Source: Pseudovirgaria hyperparasitica (Eukaryota > Ascomycota > Dothideomycetes > Acrospermales > Acrospermaceae). From it: a stretch of 64,000 nt of DNA. A program made the position numbers and the translations under genes. Shown one piece after another: positions 27,110 to 38,228 of this stretch (the stretch's first letter is position 1; each line of letters opens with the position of its first letter). Where the stretch lies: positions 183,501 through 247,500 of the forward strand of contig NW_022985560.1 in NCBI RefSeq assembly GCF_010093815.1. Direction: 5' to 3'. Below the pieces are notes generated by a model that saw only the letters and a list, made by a program, of their open reading frames with translations, had not been told where the DNA came from and made no database searches.

Positions 27110-28495
27110 TTAATATCCAAGCTTCTTCGCAAACCACTTCCCTGCTCTGACGCTCGTCTGATCGAAATAGATTGTCCCCATATGTGCGACGCTCATGCAT
27201 ATAGACAAAGATACGAATGCACATACCAGGAATCGGGAACTTAGCCCGATCGGGCCGATGTCCGGTATCCACAACCGATTGTCCCACCAGGTTGGATGTT
27301 CATCAGGTCGAGCATCAATTTGTCCAAACATCCGGTGAATTGTCTCACTGAGCGTGAAGTAGACGAGTGCGTGTGTGAGATACAATGAGAACGACACCTG
27401 TCCAAGATAGCGTAACGGACGAGTGACGAAGAACCTCTGAATCCAGGATATACGTCTGCACGAACAGACAATCATGATGGCTCCCATTGATGTCCAGAAG
27501 CGTATGTATTCCACAGCCATGTAGTTCGCTGGTGTGAGCATCGTCACAGTATGCCAGCCTGGCGTGTCCAGTGCCCATTGAGGGCCTCCCATAAAGCCTG
27601 GTTGGCCAGCGAGCCATAGGCCAAGGAAGAGGAGAGCATTGTATATGACATCTGGAGTGACCTTGCTCTGATGTAAAAAAGGATAGCTGAGCTCGTAGAC
27701 GTCGATAATGGACATAGTCATGCCCGCGAAGAACATTGCCATCGCCCAATGCCCAACGACGAAAACCAGAACAGTCGCGACCATGAATCCATACGAAAGT
27801 CTTTTCGGGGATATGAATTTCATGCGGCTTGTCACAAAGGCAAGAGCGTATATTAGCATCGACCCTCTGAGCTCGACTGGCATTGTCCACATCACAACTC
27901 CATAGTAGCACCACCGTCCATTCATCAGACGGAATGGGTTGAAGAACCAGGTGAACTCTGATAGCCAGGCTACCAACTCAAGTGCCAGTGACTGTTTTGG
28001 CTCAGGCCAAGTGACATAGCGTAGCGTGCCAAAGGGCACATGCATCAGAATAGCATATAAGAGAGTCGACATCATTGGCGGTAGGTATAGCCGGATTGGT
28101 CTTTTTAGGACTGACGATATCAACTGAGAGTCACATTTTCCGTGGTCGCGTATTGCGCGTAGTGGTGAACGACTCAGCACATATCCCGAGAGGACGAAGA
28201 AGACTGGGACGGCAGTATGACCCCCTGTGTAAATTAAACGGAAGATCGGAAAGCTGCCGAGGTAGTAATTCCCGTTCTCTCCGAATCCATGATTTAGATT
28301 GTCGCTTTCTCCATAGAAGTACGGAGTGTAATGCTGGAGGACGACTATTAAGGCGGCGATGCCTCGTAGGCCGTCTAGGTACGCGGTCGACCGTGAGGCG
28401 AGTTGCTGGTTTTCTACATCTGGTACAAGGCCTTCCGAAATCGGGTCGGAATCGTGGATAAGCTCCTTCTCCTCCGTGAGTGCATTTGACATCAT
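27110..28495 (-). CDS. Acyltransferase-3 family membrane protein (copy 2)
   Basis: A single exon of 461 residues, a diverged tandem paralog of the gene at 24760-26259. The same landmarks appear in order: TAYLDGLRGIAALIVVLQHY at about residues 38-57, VPVFFVLSGYVLSRSPL, RPIRLYLPPMM, MWTMPVELRGSMLIYALAF, and LGQVSFSLYLTHALVYF near 370. A helix and a short basic tail (KWFAKKLGY) close it. The N-terminal tail is shorter than in copy 1. Two adjacent ATG codons open the frame; either may be used. Divergence between the copies is high, so any duplication is old. A substrate cannot be named. Confidence 0.87.
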   Translation of the reverse strand: MMSNALTEEKELIHDSDPISEGLVPDVENQQLASRSTAYLDGLRGIAALIVVLQHYTPYFYGESDNLNHGFGENGNYYLGSFPIFRLIYTGGHTAVPVFFVLSGYVLSRSPLRAIRDHGKCDSQLISSVLKRPIRLYLPPMMSTLLYAILMHVPFGTLRYVTWPEPKQSLALELVAWLSEFTWFFNPFRLMNGRWCYYGVVMWTMPVELRGSMLIYALAFVTSRMKFISPKRLSYGFMVATVLVFVVGHWAMAMFFAGMTMSIIDVYELSYPFLHQSKVTPDVIYNALLFLGLWLAGQPGFMGGPQWALDTPGWHTVTMLTPANYMAVEYIRFWTSMGAIMIVCSCRRISWIQRFFVTRPLRYLGQVSFSLYLTHALVYFTLSETIHRMFGQIDARPDEHPTWWDNRLWIPDIGPIGLSSRFLVCAFVSLSICMSVAHMGTIYFDQTSVRAGKWFAKKLGY

Positions 28496-28699
28496 GCTGA
28501 ATTTTCGATGAATGATTCCATGTCAAAGTAGCGCTGCAATGAAGTTGGAGAGCAAGGCCTTTTCTAGGTGAGGTAAAACCCCGTGCTTGTCAAGGGGCGC
28601 TAAGTCTGGGCGAGGGGTGCGTCGTGCCCTAAATATGAGGCAGCTTTCTTGTGCTTGATGAAAGTCGAATATACATTTTTTAAGATCAACATTTGTCAT

Positions 28700-28806
28700 G
28701 TCTCATTGGTCTAGTTGGTTATGACGTCGGTCTCATATTAGACTGTATGATCCACCCTCAGGGTGTGGTTATCCGAAGGTCGCCAGTTCGACTCTGGCAT
28801 GGGACA
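28700..28806 (+). tRNA. tRNA-Met (CAT), intron-containing
   Basis: Acceptor stem GTCTCAT (28700-28706) pairs with ATGGGAC (28799-28805), with discriminator A at 28806. The D arm is GTC/GAC around TAGTTGGTTAT. The anticodon arm starts TCGGT, then loop C-T-CAT-A (anticodon 28734-28736). The 3' strand TCCGA is at 28772-28776, separated by an inferred 33-base intron at 28738-28770. The variable loop AGGTC and T arm GCCAG-TTCGACT-CTGGC follow. The intron contains TATGA (28746-28750), which can pair with the loop TCATA as expected for a spliced tRNA. A box TGGTCTAGTTGG and B box GTTCGACTC are present, and a T4 terminator follows at 28809-28812. The last pair of the anticodon stem is T-T, a mild flaw. 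CAT with an ordinary T loop points to elongator Met. Confidence 0.8.
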
Positions 28807-31800
28807 CATTTTGGCATTACTTTTGACCTTCGTCTTTTCCCCTCACTTAGTGACAGAATTACTTATCGTGACTGGATTATTCATTAACATCAAGTCATGG
28901 CCTAACAACACTTTCTATACAATCATGCTAGTGATTTCTTGTATTAATATTTATTAGTAGTCCTTCCTATTATATATATATATATATCTCGCTGTTCTAT
29001 TCGATTTACAAGAGCTATATAATCAGTATACTTATAATGGTTGTCAGTAATCTTGCTCCAGCTGATATTACGTTTCGCCTGTCAAGTTTCGGCTCATAAC
29101 GTGCCCAGCTTAAGGTGGTAGGTCACGATCCTCCAATCATTTCAGGACCTACCTACTCTTTTAGCTCTTGACGGCGGTAAATGCTGTCCCAATATTACAA
29201 TAGATGGTGGAGCACAGGTTCAGTCGAGATGCAGGATGAGAATTTCTAGATCATGTATTAGCACGGTCTAGAGAAAGAAAATCGGATGTGCGAGGACTAG
29301 GTGCGACGATGTTTCGCATAAGGGACACAAGAGGTGAAGGGTCCCGGGTGTGAGGGGCTGTTGACTTGCGTCATCGCGGGGCTGGCTCTTGAATTGTATA
29401 TCTAGATCGAGAATCATGACTTGCCACACGTTTCGAAGACCATTTTAAGCATCTCGCCCCGGACACCATCGATGAGTAATTCTGGTAAAGGTTTACTGGG
29501 AAGTCTCATACTGGTCTCAAAATATTTGAGGTCTTTGCAAGCTGCCAATTGAGAAGAAGATGACAATGCATCACATACATATCATGCCCAGCGCAGCGAA
29601 TCCCAGACACCAAGCGGATGGAGCGCTAGGGAGCAAGCGCAGTCCAGGCCTGCATGTCGACGTAATCCCGGATCAGGTCGTACGTTCTCCTCGGGACGAC
29701 CTGAGAGGTATCAGAGTGGAATCTTGATGGACCGCACGGGCAGGCTCGGCCGCCGAAGTGGTCACATTTGTGGTTTCCTGGGCCCAAGAATAGATGCAGG
29801 CGAAGCTGAAACGAAAGGCTCGTGATTAGGAGCCATCGTGTCGGTGTGGTGGATGAGGCTCTGCTGCAACATGAACATGTCCACGTCCACACCCGCCCCG
29901 CCCGTCCTTGAGAAGGGTAAATGCATAGCCCGTGAGAAGTGGCCTGGTGGCTGGCCTGGGGCGAGGTCGCTCCCGTTGAAGCCAGTAATGAAGCCACGAT
30001 GATGGTGGGTCTGGAGCAGGGAGACGACAAAGGCCACAAAGGACTAGCCGCTCAAAAAGGCTGGCTGTGTGAAGAATGCTGATGGTTGGCTCCCCGGCAC
30101 AAACACATCTTGGCGCATGCAGCCAGCTGACCTCTTCAATAATGCGAATCTTCGCGTCTCGTGAGACACCTGTGTGGCTCCACCTTGCCCACATGTTGTG
30201 CTAGTTCTGCAGCTCCGCTTCAATTGGGACGCATACACAGGACCTACACACTCTCTCCCAAGAGTCTCAATTGATTGCGTGCATGATATCAAAGTAAATA
30301 ATTATGCCGTGTCTGAGACTTGCGTCAATTACTCTTTTGACAAAGGCCACCACCATCGATTTTGCCGCGCCAGGGTCCAGGGGACGTGATCGACACACAA
30401 TAGGAAAGAATCGTTATTTAGGCGAGCTTTGCACAGAGCTGCCAGGCCAATTGATAATCGCGGTCGTGCCCCTTGGGCAGTCGTCGTCTCTTACACTGCG
30501 CAGCATAACGCAAACTTATCGAAGCCAGCCACTCTATCAATGGATCGCTCAGCAGTCCATACCAGCACAGAGGCGGGTGAGATCGTTCTTGCCCAACAGG
30601 CCCCAAGCAGGCAACGGCTTAACAACGTCGACAAGATCTGTGAAGCCTATAAGATGATGCTACTTCGCACCGTTAATCCTGTGCTGTGGTGGTGACATAT
30701 TACTGATGTGTGCTTCGGACGCTGGAGAGACAGCAACACAGCGGCCTGCCTGTAGAACGAAATGTGCCTCTTCTCTGTCGTTCATGTGCCTGCCGTTGGA
30801 GCCAATAAGGGGGCGTGAACTCAAGGACAGCCCAAGGTTCATGCGGAAACGCTGAGGAGGCGTATGGAGAAAATAGGCGTAGCCTCGTAGGTGGGCACTG
30901 TTAGAGTCGAGCAATTGGCCGCAACTGGGCTCGCTAGCGATTTGTGCTTTGTGGATTAAGCGTCCTGTAGTCTGTTGATGAGGACGAGAGAGCAAGACTC
31001 GATGGCTGAGGATGGGATCCGAAGGTGGATACGGCGGAGACCAGCAGATGGTCGTGCAAACGTACCCGACAGCCATGATGAGCCCATCCGCTTTGTTACT
31101 TGGTCGTGTTTTGACCTTCCTTCCCAGTAAAAGCGATAATACCAATCTGGCTGCTCCCCTTCCGTGAAAACGTGGCATTGGTGGCCCTGCGAACACTTGC
31201 GCGCAAGGTAGGTAACTCCCAAGTAACTAGACTATGACCGCCAGTCTACCACCATTCAGACCTTCATTCACTGCACCAGTCCGCGGCCCACCGAGCTTGT
31301 GCTGTTTGTCTTATTGACTGACTTGGTCCCTTCAATTCGGTGCATCAGCATAGCAGTATTCACCCAGCTATTAAGCTCCACACACGCCAGGCCCAGGCAC
31401 GCTACCAGCACAGGGTAGGTTACTTGACGGTATTAGAAGATCGAGGTAGGCCATCCTTATTAGTACGAGGTCACGCGCTGCCGTAATAGGGCCACAACCA
31501 CAACCCAAGCCCCTCCCATCCGCATCGTCATTTCACTACTTTCATCATCTTCGCTCTGCTCTCTCTTCAACCTCATCCTCAACCTCAGCTTCACCCTCGT
31601 CCTCATCTTGCACCTTTTCATTTCTTCCTACAGCTTCTACCCTTTCACCTTCTACTCGGCCTGTCTAGCTCTGATCACCTCGACTGTCCCCGCCTTTGCG
31701 TCCTGCTGATTGCCTCTTTCTTCAGCCACTCCCGCCCGCTACTCCACCATCACCTGCGCACTTGACGAACAGCCCTCGAGGGCCTGCGCCGACAAACCTC

Positions 31801-31987
31801 AACAGCTCCTAGCAATCCTCTTATCATCCTCTTGACATCGCTTTGGCCTCATACTTTACCTTATATCCCCCACGATACTTGCCCAGAACGGATCAACTCG
31901 CTTGCACCCCGCTTTCCGCCAGTCCTCCATACTCTCGGTAGCAACTCGGTCACCAACGAATTCTCGTCATAGCTGTGCTGCAAGGCG
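28807..31987. other. Long gene-free region upstream of GSK-3, ending in a pyrimidine-rich leader
   Basis: About 3.2 kb. It starts with A/T-rich sequence and a (TA)8 run at 28971-28986. The middle part, 29.6-31.2 kb, holds overlapping open frames on both strands (30660-31196 minus is the longest) whose products look like translated noncoding sequence. From about 31500 to 31980 the plus strand is strongly C/T rich, which fits a long leader for the GSK-3 gene. A noncoding transcript or far regulatory region is possible but not shown. Confidence 0.5.
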
Positions 31988-33508
31988 ATGACCGGCTCCC
32001 GCAACAACGCTTTCACAAACATGAGAATGGGTGGTAAGGGTTTGCCATCACCAGTACTTGCACTATTTGACAGCTGACATAGACCCCGAAGAGATAATCC
32101 ACGAGAAAGTCCAGGATGGTGTGACTGGCGAATATCGGGATCTATCATATACGCAATGCAAGATCGTAGGAAATGGCTCCTTTGGTGTCGTATTTCAGAC
32201 AAAGCTGTCGCCCAGTGGAGAAGATGCTGCCATCAAGCGTGTATTGCAAGACAAGCGGTTTAAGGTCTGCCGATGGAGAAGGTCTCGAGTGTATCAATGA
32301 CTAACTCATGCTAGAATCGCGAACTTCAGATCATGCGCATTGTGAGACACCCAAATATCGTTGAGCTCAAGGCCTTTTTCTATAACAACGGCGAGCGGGT
32401 AAGCACGTCAATTGTTACCACACAGCGGTACTGCGCTAACCAACGTTCAGAAGGATGAAGTTTACCTGAACCTCGTGCTTGAGTTCGTTCCTGAGACAGT
32501 GTATCGAGCATCGCGGTACTTCAATAAGATGAAGACGGTCATGCCGATACTCGAGGTCAAGCTGTACATCTACCAGCTCTTCCGATCGTTGGCGTACATC
32601 CACTCCCAGGGTATCTGCCATCGCGACATCAAACCGCAGAACTTGCTGTTAGATCCTGGCAGTGGAATTCTTAAGCTCTGTGATTTTGGCAGTGCGAAGA
32701 TCCTTGTCGAGAACGAACCCAATGTTTCGTATATCTGCTCTCGCTACTACCGTGCCCCAGAACTCATCTTTGGTGCCACAAACTATACGACAAAGATCGG
32801 TAGGCTTGCAATGCGCACTGTTTCTCCTAAGCACCGAAGAAACTGACATTTGTGATACAGATGTGTGGTCGACTGGATGTGTCATGGCAGAGTTGATGCT
32901 TGGCCAGCCTCTGTTTCCAGGGGAGTCTGGAATCGATCAACTGGTCGAAATCATCAAGGTTCTCGGTACACCCACTCGGGAGCAGATTCGAACCATGAAT
33001 CCGAACTACATGGAGCACAAGTTCCCACAGATCAAACCGCATCCCTTCAACAAGGTCAGACAAATTCTAGCGCAACAACCACCGGTGAACCAACAGTTAA
33101 TTCCCAATCAGGTCTTCCGCAAAGCGGACACGAATGCAATCGAGCTGATTGCTCAATTGTTGGAGTACACGCCTACTCAACGTCTCTCGGCCATTGATGC
33201 AATGGTGCATCCATTCTTTGATGAGCTGAGAGATCCAACTGCTAAGCTTCCTGACTCCCGCCACGCCAATGGAGCTCCGAAGGACTTCCCTCCACTCTTC
33301 AACTTCACTCATCATGGTTTGTGGTACTTTTCTTTTACTGTTTCGTATCTGCTAACAACAGGTCACAGAACTTTCTATCCGGCCAGAACTGAATCGACAG
33401 CTGATTCCAGCTCATATTCGCCCAATCCTTGCATCGCAAGGCCTCGATATCGAATCGCCAAATTTCAAGCCTATGTCCAAAGACGACATGCTCGCAAGAT
33501 TGGATTAA
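31988..33508 (+). CDS. Glycogen synthase kinase 3 ortholog (GskA / Skp1 / Rim11 type)
   Basis: Six exons: 31988-32033, 32074-32264, 32315-32398, 32451-32799, 32861-33316 and 33369-33508, giving 421 residues. All junctions keep frame, and CTAAC or CTGAC branch sites are visible in most introns. This is the CMGC Ser/Thr kinase that acts in development, stress and glycogen control. Seen: [20 protein letters not shown] (glycine loop), [20 protein letters not shown] rebuilt across intron 2, [20 protein letters not shown], and the activation loop [22 protein letters not shown] with the regulatory Tyr. Then come [21 protein letters not shown] after intron 4 and, in the last exon, [19 protein letters not shown]. 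The second intron uses a GTCTGC donor, weak but fixed by the reading frame. Start choice rests on a 46-base first exon ending MRMGG. Confidence 0.94.
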
Positions 33509-34787
33509 ACTCTAGTCGACTCAAAATGGCGAGCCACTGTTACCAAATAGGTCTTGTCATCGTTTCGACAACCTTTACGCGCCTCCCTGACGACTTTGCC
33601 CTCTGGAGAGTGCCGTCTTTACAGGTACTACGGACTCTCTGACCACAATCACAACGGCCTTTTGTTTTCGTAAGGCACTCATTCCCGTGCACGAAGTATA
33701 TTCCTCACGCCCGAAATGATACGAAATGTCAATATTCCACAGTTACACCGTATCACCGTACCAGTATTGTCGAATGCTCAGCTTGTTGTGCCTTTGCGCT
33801 CTTGGTGATATCGCAGAGCGATTGTAGTATCCTACTCTCAACTTCTTGCGACATCGGTCTTACTTGGTCCTGGATGAGAGGCAGCTATGAATCGACGACG
33901 ACAATTGCGCCCTTTGTTTTTGTGAAGTTGGATTCACGGGATGAATGTCTTATTTTGGTGCGACCAGGCCTTCTATACCACTCCAGGACATTGGAATGGT
34001 TCAAATACAAACGCAGCCTTCAGCCTGCGGTGGATCTTGCTCGTCTACGCGCAGTCTGCGTAATACTCAGATATGGCGCAGCCCTTGATCTTGATGGAGA
34101 AGGCTCAATGAGGCAGGACTAGCATACTGCAGGCATAGGCATCTTCAATTCTTCGTTCATCTCTTTTATTAGACGTTTTTCAATTTTTCTTTCCACTCAT
34201 ATTACTGGTGTGACTGGCAGCCAGCGACGTTTCAATGTTCTGATTTCACCGCATTCAGGAAACCTGTCGTTTTCGCATTTTCTGACAATAGGTACTGTTC
34301 AAGTATTTCGCTGTTCCATAAAAGGATCTGGATTGGCTACAGAGGCGTCCATTTGCATCTGAGAAACGCTGTATGCGACGAACTTCCTGGTTAAAAGGTT
34401 CGAGATGTCAGTAGGCAAAAGAAAATCGGAGTTAGACACATTTCAATAGCGGGCCTCACTTCACGTGCACATCTTGAAATTTCTATTGATTAGTTGTCAT
34501 CGCACATCTTCACATGAACTTTACCACGTCCCAAAACGTGAAACAATGGTATTGAAAGTAGCCTGTCTACCCGGCAAATGCCATGTACGTCGAGTGGTAA
34601 TCCATGAATTGGTGACGGAGGTGCCTGGCAGAGGGAGAATTCAAGTCTCGATTTGTTAGACCTAACTGGTAGAATCTATTCACTGTCGTTCACCTACCAA
34701 ATGACCTCAACATCCTCTTACCTCACTCATCGTCGTATCTTCTAAGAGATTCCACACCCTGACTCATCTACTTTCTCGCCATCCACC
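33509..34787. other. Intergenic region between GSK-3 and the cap-binding gene
   Basis: About 1.28 kb of ordinary A/T-leaning sequence with only short open frames (for example 33802-34122 plus). The 3' UTR of GSK-3 and promoter of the next gene. The start of the latter sits in a good context, CCACCATGA. Confidence 0.55.
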
Positions 34788-37700
34788 ATGAATATTATAG
34801 ATTCTCTTCTGGATGAGGAGACGCCAGGGCTCTCTTCATATGCTATACTTGAGCCAGATCTAAACTCACAGCGCTCAGGAGCGGTCCCAGCGGTCAAAGA
34901 TTTGGCACCAAACTTGATCAATTACGATGAGAATGCATTGAGCGATCTGCAACATGATGTCGGTCTGGCAAGCTCAAACGTCTTCGCTATCGTCAAAGAT
35001 CACGAGGACAGTCCCCGGAATGGTCAAGATGCAGGCTCGAAAGTGTTTGTAGATCATGTTCATGCCCCGATTGCTAGTTCGTCTAGTAATGACAATAGTC
35101 AGTCGAGCTACCCCGGGAAAGGTTCGGAGGTAGCGCAAGTGCCAGCTGGTCCAAAAGGGAGTAGCCCGCGCTACCATAATCATGAGCATTCACGTCGGCA
35201 AAACTTGATCCCCCGTTCGCGCAAAGGGCTTCAGCAAGGCCGACTTCGCGGTCTCCCAAATCCGAGTCTTATTCAGGTCAAACACTCCAACGACCGTGGA
35301 GCGTACAATCACTTCTCTGAAAATTCACCTAACGAGTACTACAAACTGGGCTGCTACTCCAGAGACGCTAGCTCGTCGCGAGGTGCAAGCTTCGCATCGC
35401 CATCACGACCAAAGCTCAACACCGTTGAAAATCAGAACGATCCCGACAGGCCCATCGTTGACTCAAACATGGCAGATATGGACTCGAGAGACTCAAAGCC
35501 GAGGCACGGAGGAAGAGGATACCATAATAAAAATGGCAAACGCAGATACAGGGGCAAGTCTAGCCTGTGCTACCAAAGGCCTCGTGGGTTTCTAGCTAAT
35601 GATACCAAATAGAAGATGACGACTATGATCGCCAGCCCCAGCGTCGGAAGATTGAGGAGCCAGCCTTTGTCAAGGTGAGACGATGCGTTCTGCAGCTTGG
35701 CGACTCTGGCACGAAGATTCCAGCCACTGAGACGCAAGAGGTTGCAAAGAAGATTGCAGAGAGCTATGAAGATTCGGAGGTGAAGGGTGGGGTGCTGGAT
35801 CTAGTCATTCAGTTGTGAGTAGTCTTCGAAGGCCAGACGCGCCGTGAACTTAACAGATACAATAGTTGCGTCGAACAACCACTGAAGATCCCAATCATGG
35901 CCGCGCTGTGTCAGTACGCAAATGACTATAATTCAGATATCGCGGTCGAGCTACTCACCCGTGCCGGAAAACAGGCGCAGGCCGCGCTAGAGAAAGGCTC
36001 GTGGAGAGAGTTCAAGCTACTCCTCCGCTTCCTTGCATGCTGTCAGTCTCTTTACAACGACGATGGCGTTTTCGGAATACTCGACGAACTCTTCAACAGT
36101 GCTGCAGAACTTCAAGCCGCTAGCTCAGCCGACACAATCGGCCTTGAGATCGTCAAGATCATCCTGCTCACAATACCTTATGTCCTTGCAACCTCCGCAA
36201 CTGGACTTGAGCAGAAGGCAGCGGAACTTCTCGAAAAAACTGGTATCGTCGCATCCGCCCCGCACGCCTTGGAGTCCTTAGTTGAGCCATATCATGGCGC
36301 GGCTGAGACTGAGAACTTCCATCGCGGAAGCGAAGACCGACCATATTCATACAAGAGTTTGCTCGGTTTGCTCCAAGATCAGATACAACAAGAAGCCAAC
36401 ATGGGCTGGAAGTTGCCATTCATCCTTAGAGCGTATGTCAAGCCAGTTCTCCCTGCCACGGAGGGCGATGTTGACGCTGCTGGTATCATCGACTCGCCTA
36501 AGCAACACCCCTTCCCCGTTATCACCATGCCTAACCCAGTCTCGCAAGGGCCGAAGGCTCTTTTCCCCGAAGCATTTTACTCAATATACGCCGATCAGGA
36601 CATTGAAGTGAGTTACAGCCCGCGAAGCTCGATTCATACATTACTGATGATTCTAGACTGTTCCTAAGACTACAGCACTCGTCGGTACCCTTGTCCGCGA
36701 TACCCTTGTAGACACCATCAACATCCTCGACTTCAATCGTCACCAGGTAGCCAAGTTTCTAATCGACATGGACAATTTCTGGGCTCCTGGAACCTTCGTG
36801 AAAAGGGCGACGCCATTTGACAAGCTGCGCGACATCCCGAGCGGCGAGTCAACTTGGAAACCTGAAGATGTTGCCATCGATGCTCTCTTCTCGCAAATTT
36901 TCGTTCTACCATCTGCAGAGCATAAGCTTATATACTACCATTCAATCATTACAGAAAGCTGCAAGATTGCGCCTGCCGCTATCGCTCCTAGTCTAGGTAG
37001 GGCTATTCGATTCCTTTTCCGCAATTTAGACGGTATGGATATGGAGTTGAGTGCAAGATTCATGGATTGGTTCGCACATCATCTCAGCAACTTTGAGTTC
37101 CGGTGGAAATGGACCGAATGGACTGATGACCTGACCCGACCTGCGATTGATCCAAAGAAAGCTTTCATTGTTGGTGCCCTTGACAAAGAGATTCGGCTCA
37201 GCTTCGCCAAACGTATACGCTCCACCTTACCACCGGAATACCATCATCTCATTACTGAAGCCAAGGAGAAGGACATTCCTGACTTCAAGTACAATGACGA
37301 ACGTACGCCGTACGCTACGTACGGACGGGAACTGCTCGCCCTCATCCGCAAGAAAGCCCCTGAAGAAACCGTTGACATCGTCATGAACCAGATTCACGAC
37401 GAGGCTGCCGAGCGTGGTATTGGGGATGTACACATTCCATCGACCGATGCATACATTACGTGTATACTCTTTGTTGGCTCCAAGTCACTCTCACATGCTC
37501 TATCCATCATCGATCGCTGCAAGGACCGCCTGCTTTCAACACCTGAATCCGCGCGTATACAAATAGTACAGTCTGTCGTCGACTACTGGTCCATTCATCC
37601 AGGCACTGCAGTGTCTATTATCGACAAGCTCCTCAATTACACTATACTCTCTCCAATGCACGTTATACAATGGGCTCTTGGCCCTTCTCGTCTTAAGGAA

Positions 37701-38228
37701 GGCAAACTACTCTCACAGCCGTGGGTCTATGAGATGGTGTCTACGACAATGCATAAAGTCACCTCCCGAGTTCGTCAGATCGCTGCTGCACGTTTACAGG
37801 TAGCTCTCCCTCCTGAGCAGATCCGCATGCTCGACGAAAAAGTCACTGAAGAGCGTCAAAGCATGCGGGAGCTCTTTGCCGTGATTGCTGAGGCCACCCA
37901 GGGTCTTGCGGCTGGTGCTACCGATGGGTATATGGAAGCTGTTGGTGCGAACGATATCACCCCTGCTGAAGCCGAGCTACTACGTGCTTGGGGTGCACGT
38001 TGGAACCGAGTTTTTGCTCGAAAAGGTGCCGTTGAAGAAGCTGTTGTTGGTGAAGCAGTCATGGAGATGCGTGTCAAAGACGCCGAAGAAGCGTTGCAGA
38101 GGCTCAAACAAAATGAGGCAGAGGTTGAAGCAGCTGCTGAAGCGGCGGCAGCGGCAGCACAGGACGGACACGGGAACGGAAATGGAGATATGGATATGGA
38201 CACAGCTGCAGATGGGAACAATTTCTGA
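34788..38228 (+). CDS. Nuclear cap-binding complex large subunit (CBC1 / CBP80), MIF4G-like
   Basis: Four exons: 34788-35553, 35613-35814, 35866-36607 and 36657-38228, giving up to 1093 residues. CBP80 binds the small subunit CBP20 on the m7G cap and couples capping to splicing, export and decay. The family core starts at MADMDSRDSKPRHGGRGY (ATG at 35470) and continues GKRRYR-EDDDYDRQPQRR across intron 1, then FVKVRRCVLQLGDSGTK, VIQFCVEQPLKIPIMAALC, and the MIF4G-like helical repeats through WALGPSRLKEGKLL. An acidic/Ala-rich tail with NGNGDMDMD closes it. Intron 1 is of the GC-AG type (GCAAGT, branch GCTAAT, TAG). The frame is open for 227 codons before the family start, back to an ATG in strong context, so an N-terminal, Ser/Asn-rich, probably disordered extension is likely but unproven. 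Confidence 0.92.
35554..35612 (+). other. GC-AG intron in the cap-binding subunit gene
   Basis: Donor G/GCAAGT, branch-like GCTAAT at 35595-35600 and acceptor AAATAG. Only this splice gives the family sequence RRYREDDDYDR. Reading through reaches a stop at 35612, and a nearby GTCTAG donor (35558) does not keep frame with that acceptor. Confidence 0.8.

Noticed and set aside
29626-30039. Minus-strand open frame of 137 codons
   Set aside because: Overlaps other frames of similar length on the same strand and reads like translated noncoding DNA.
30660-31196. Minus-strand open frame of 178 codons in the GSK-3 upstream gap
   Set aside because: Composition is rich in Pro, Ser, Arg and His with no domain or helix pattern, other frames nearby are just as long, and no leader or splice signals support it.
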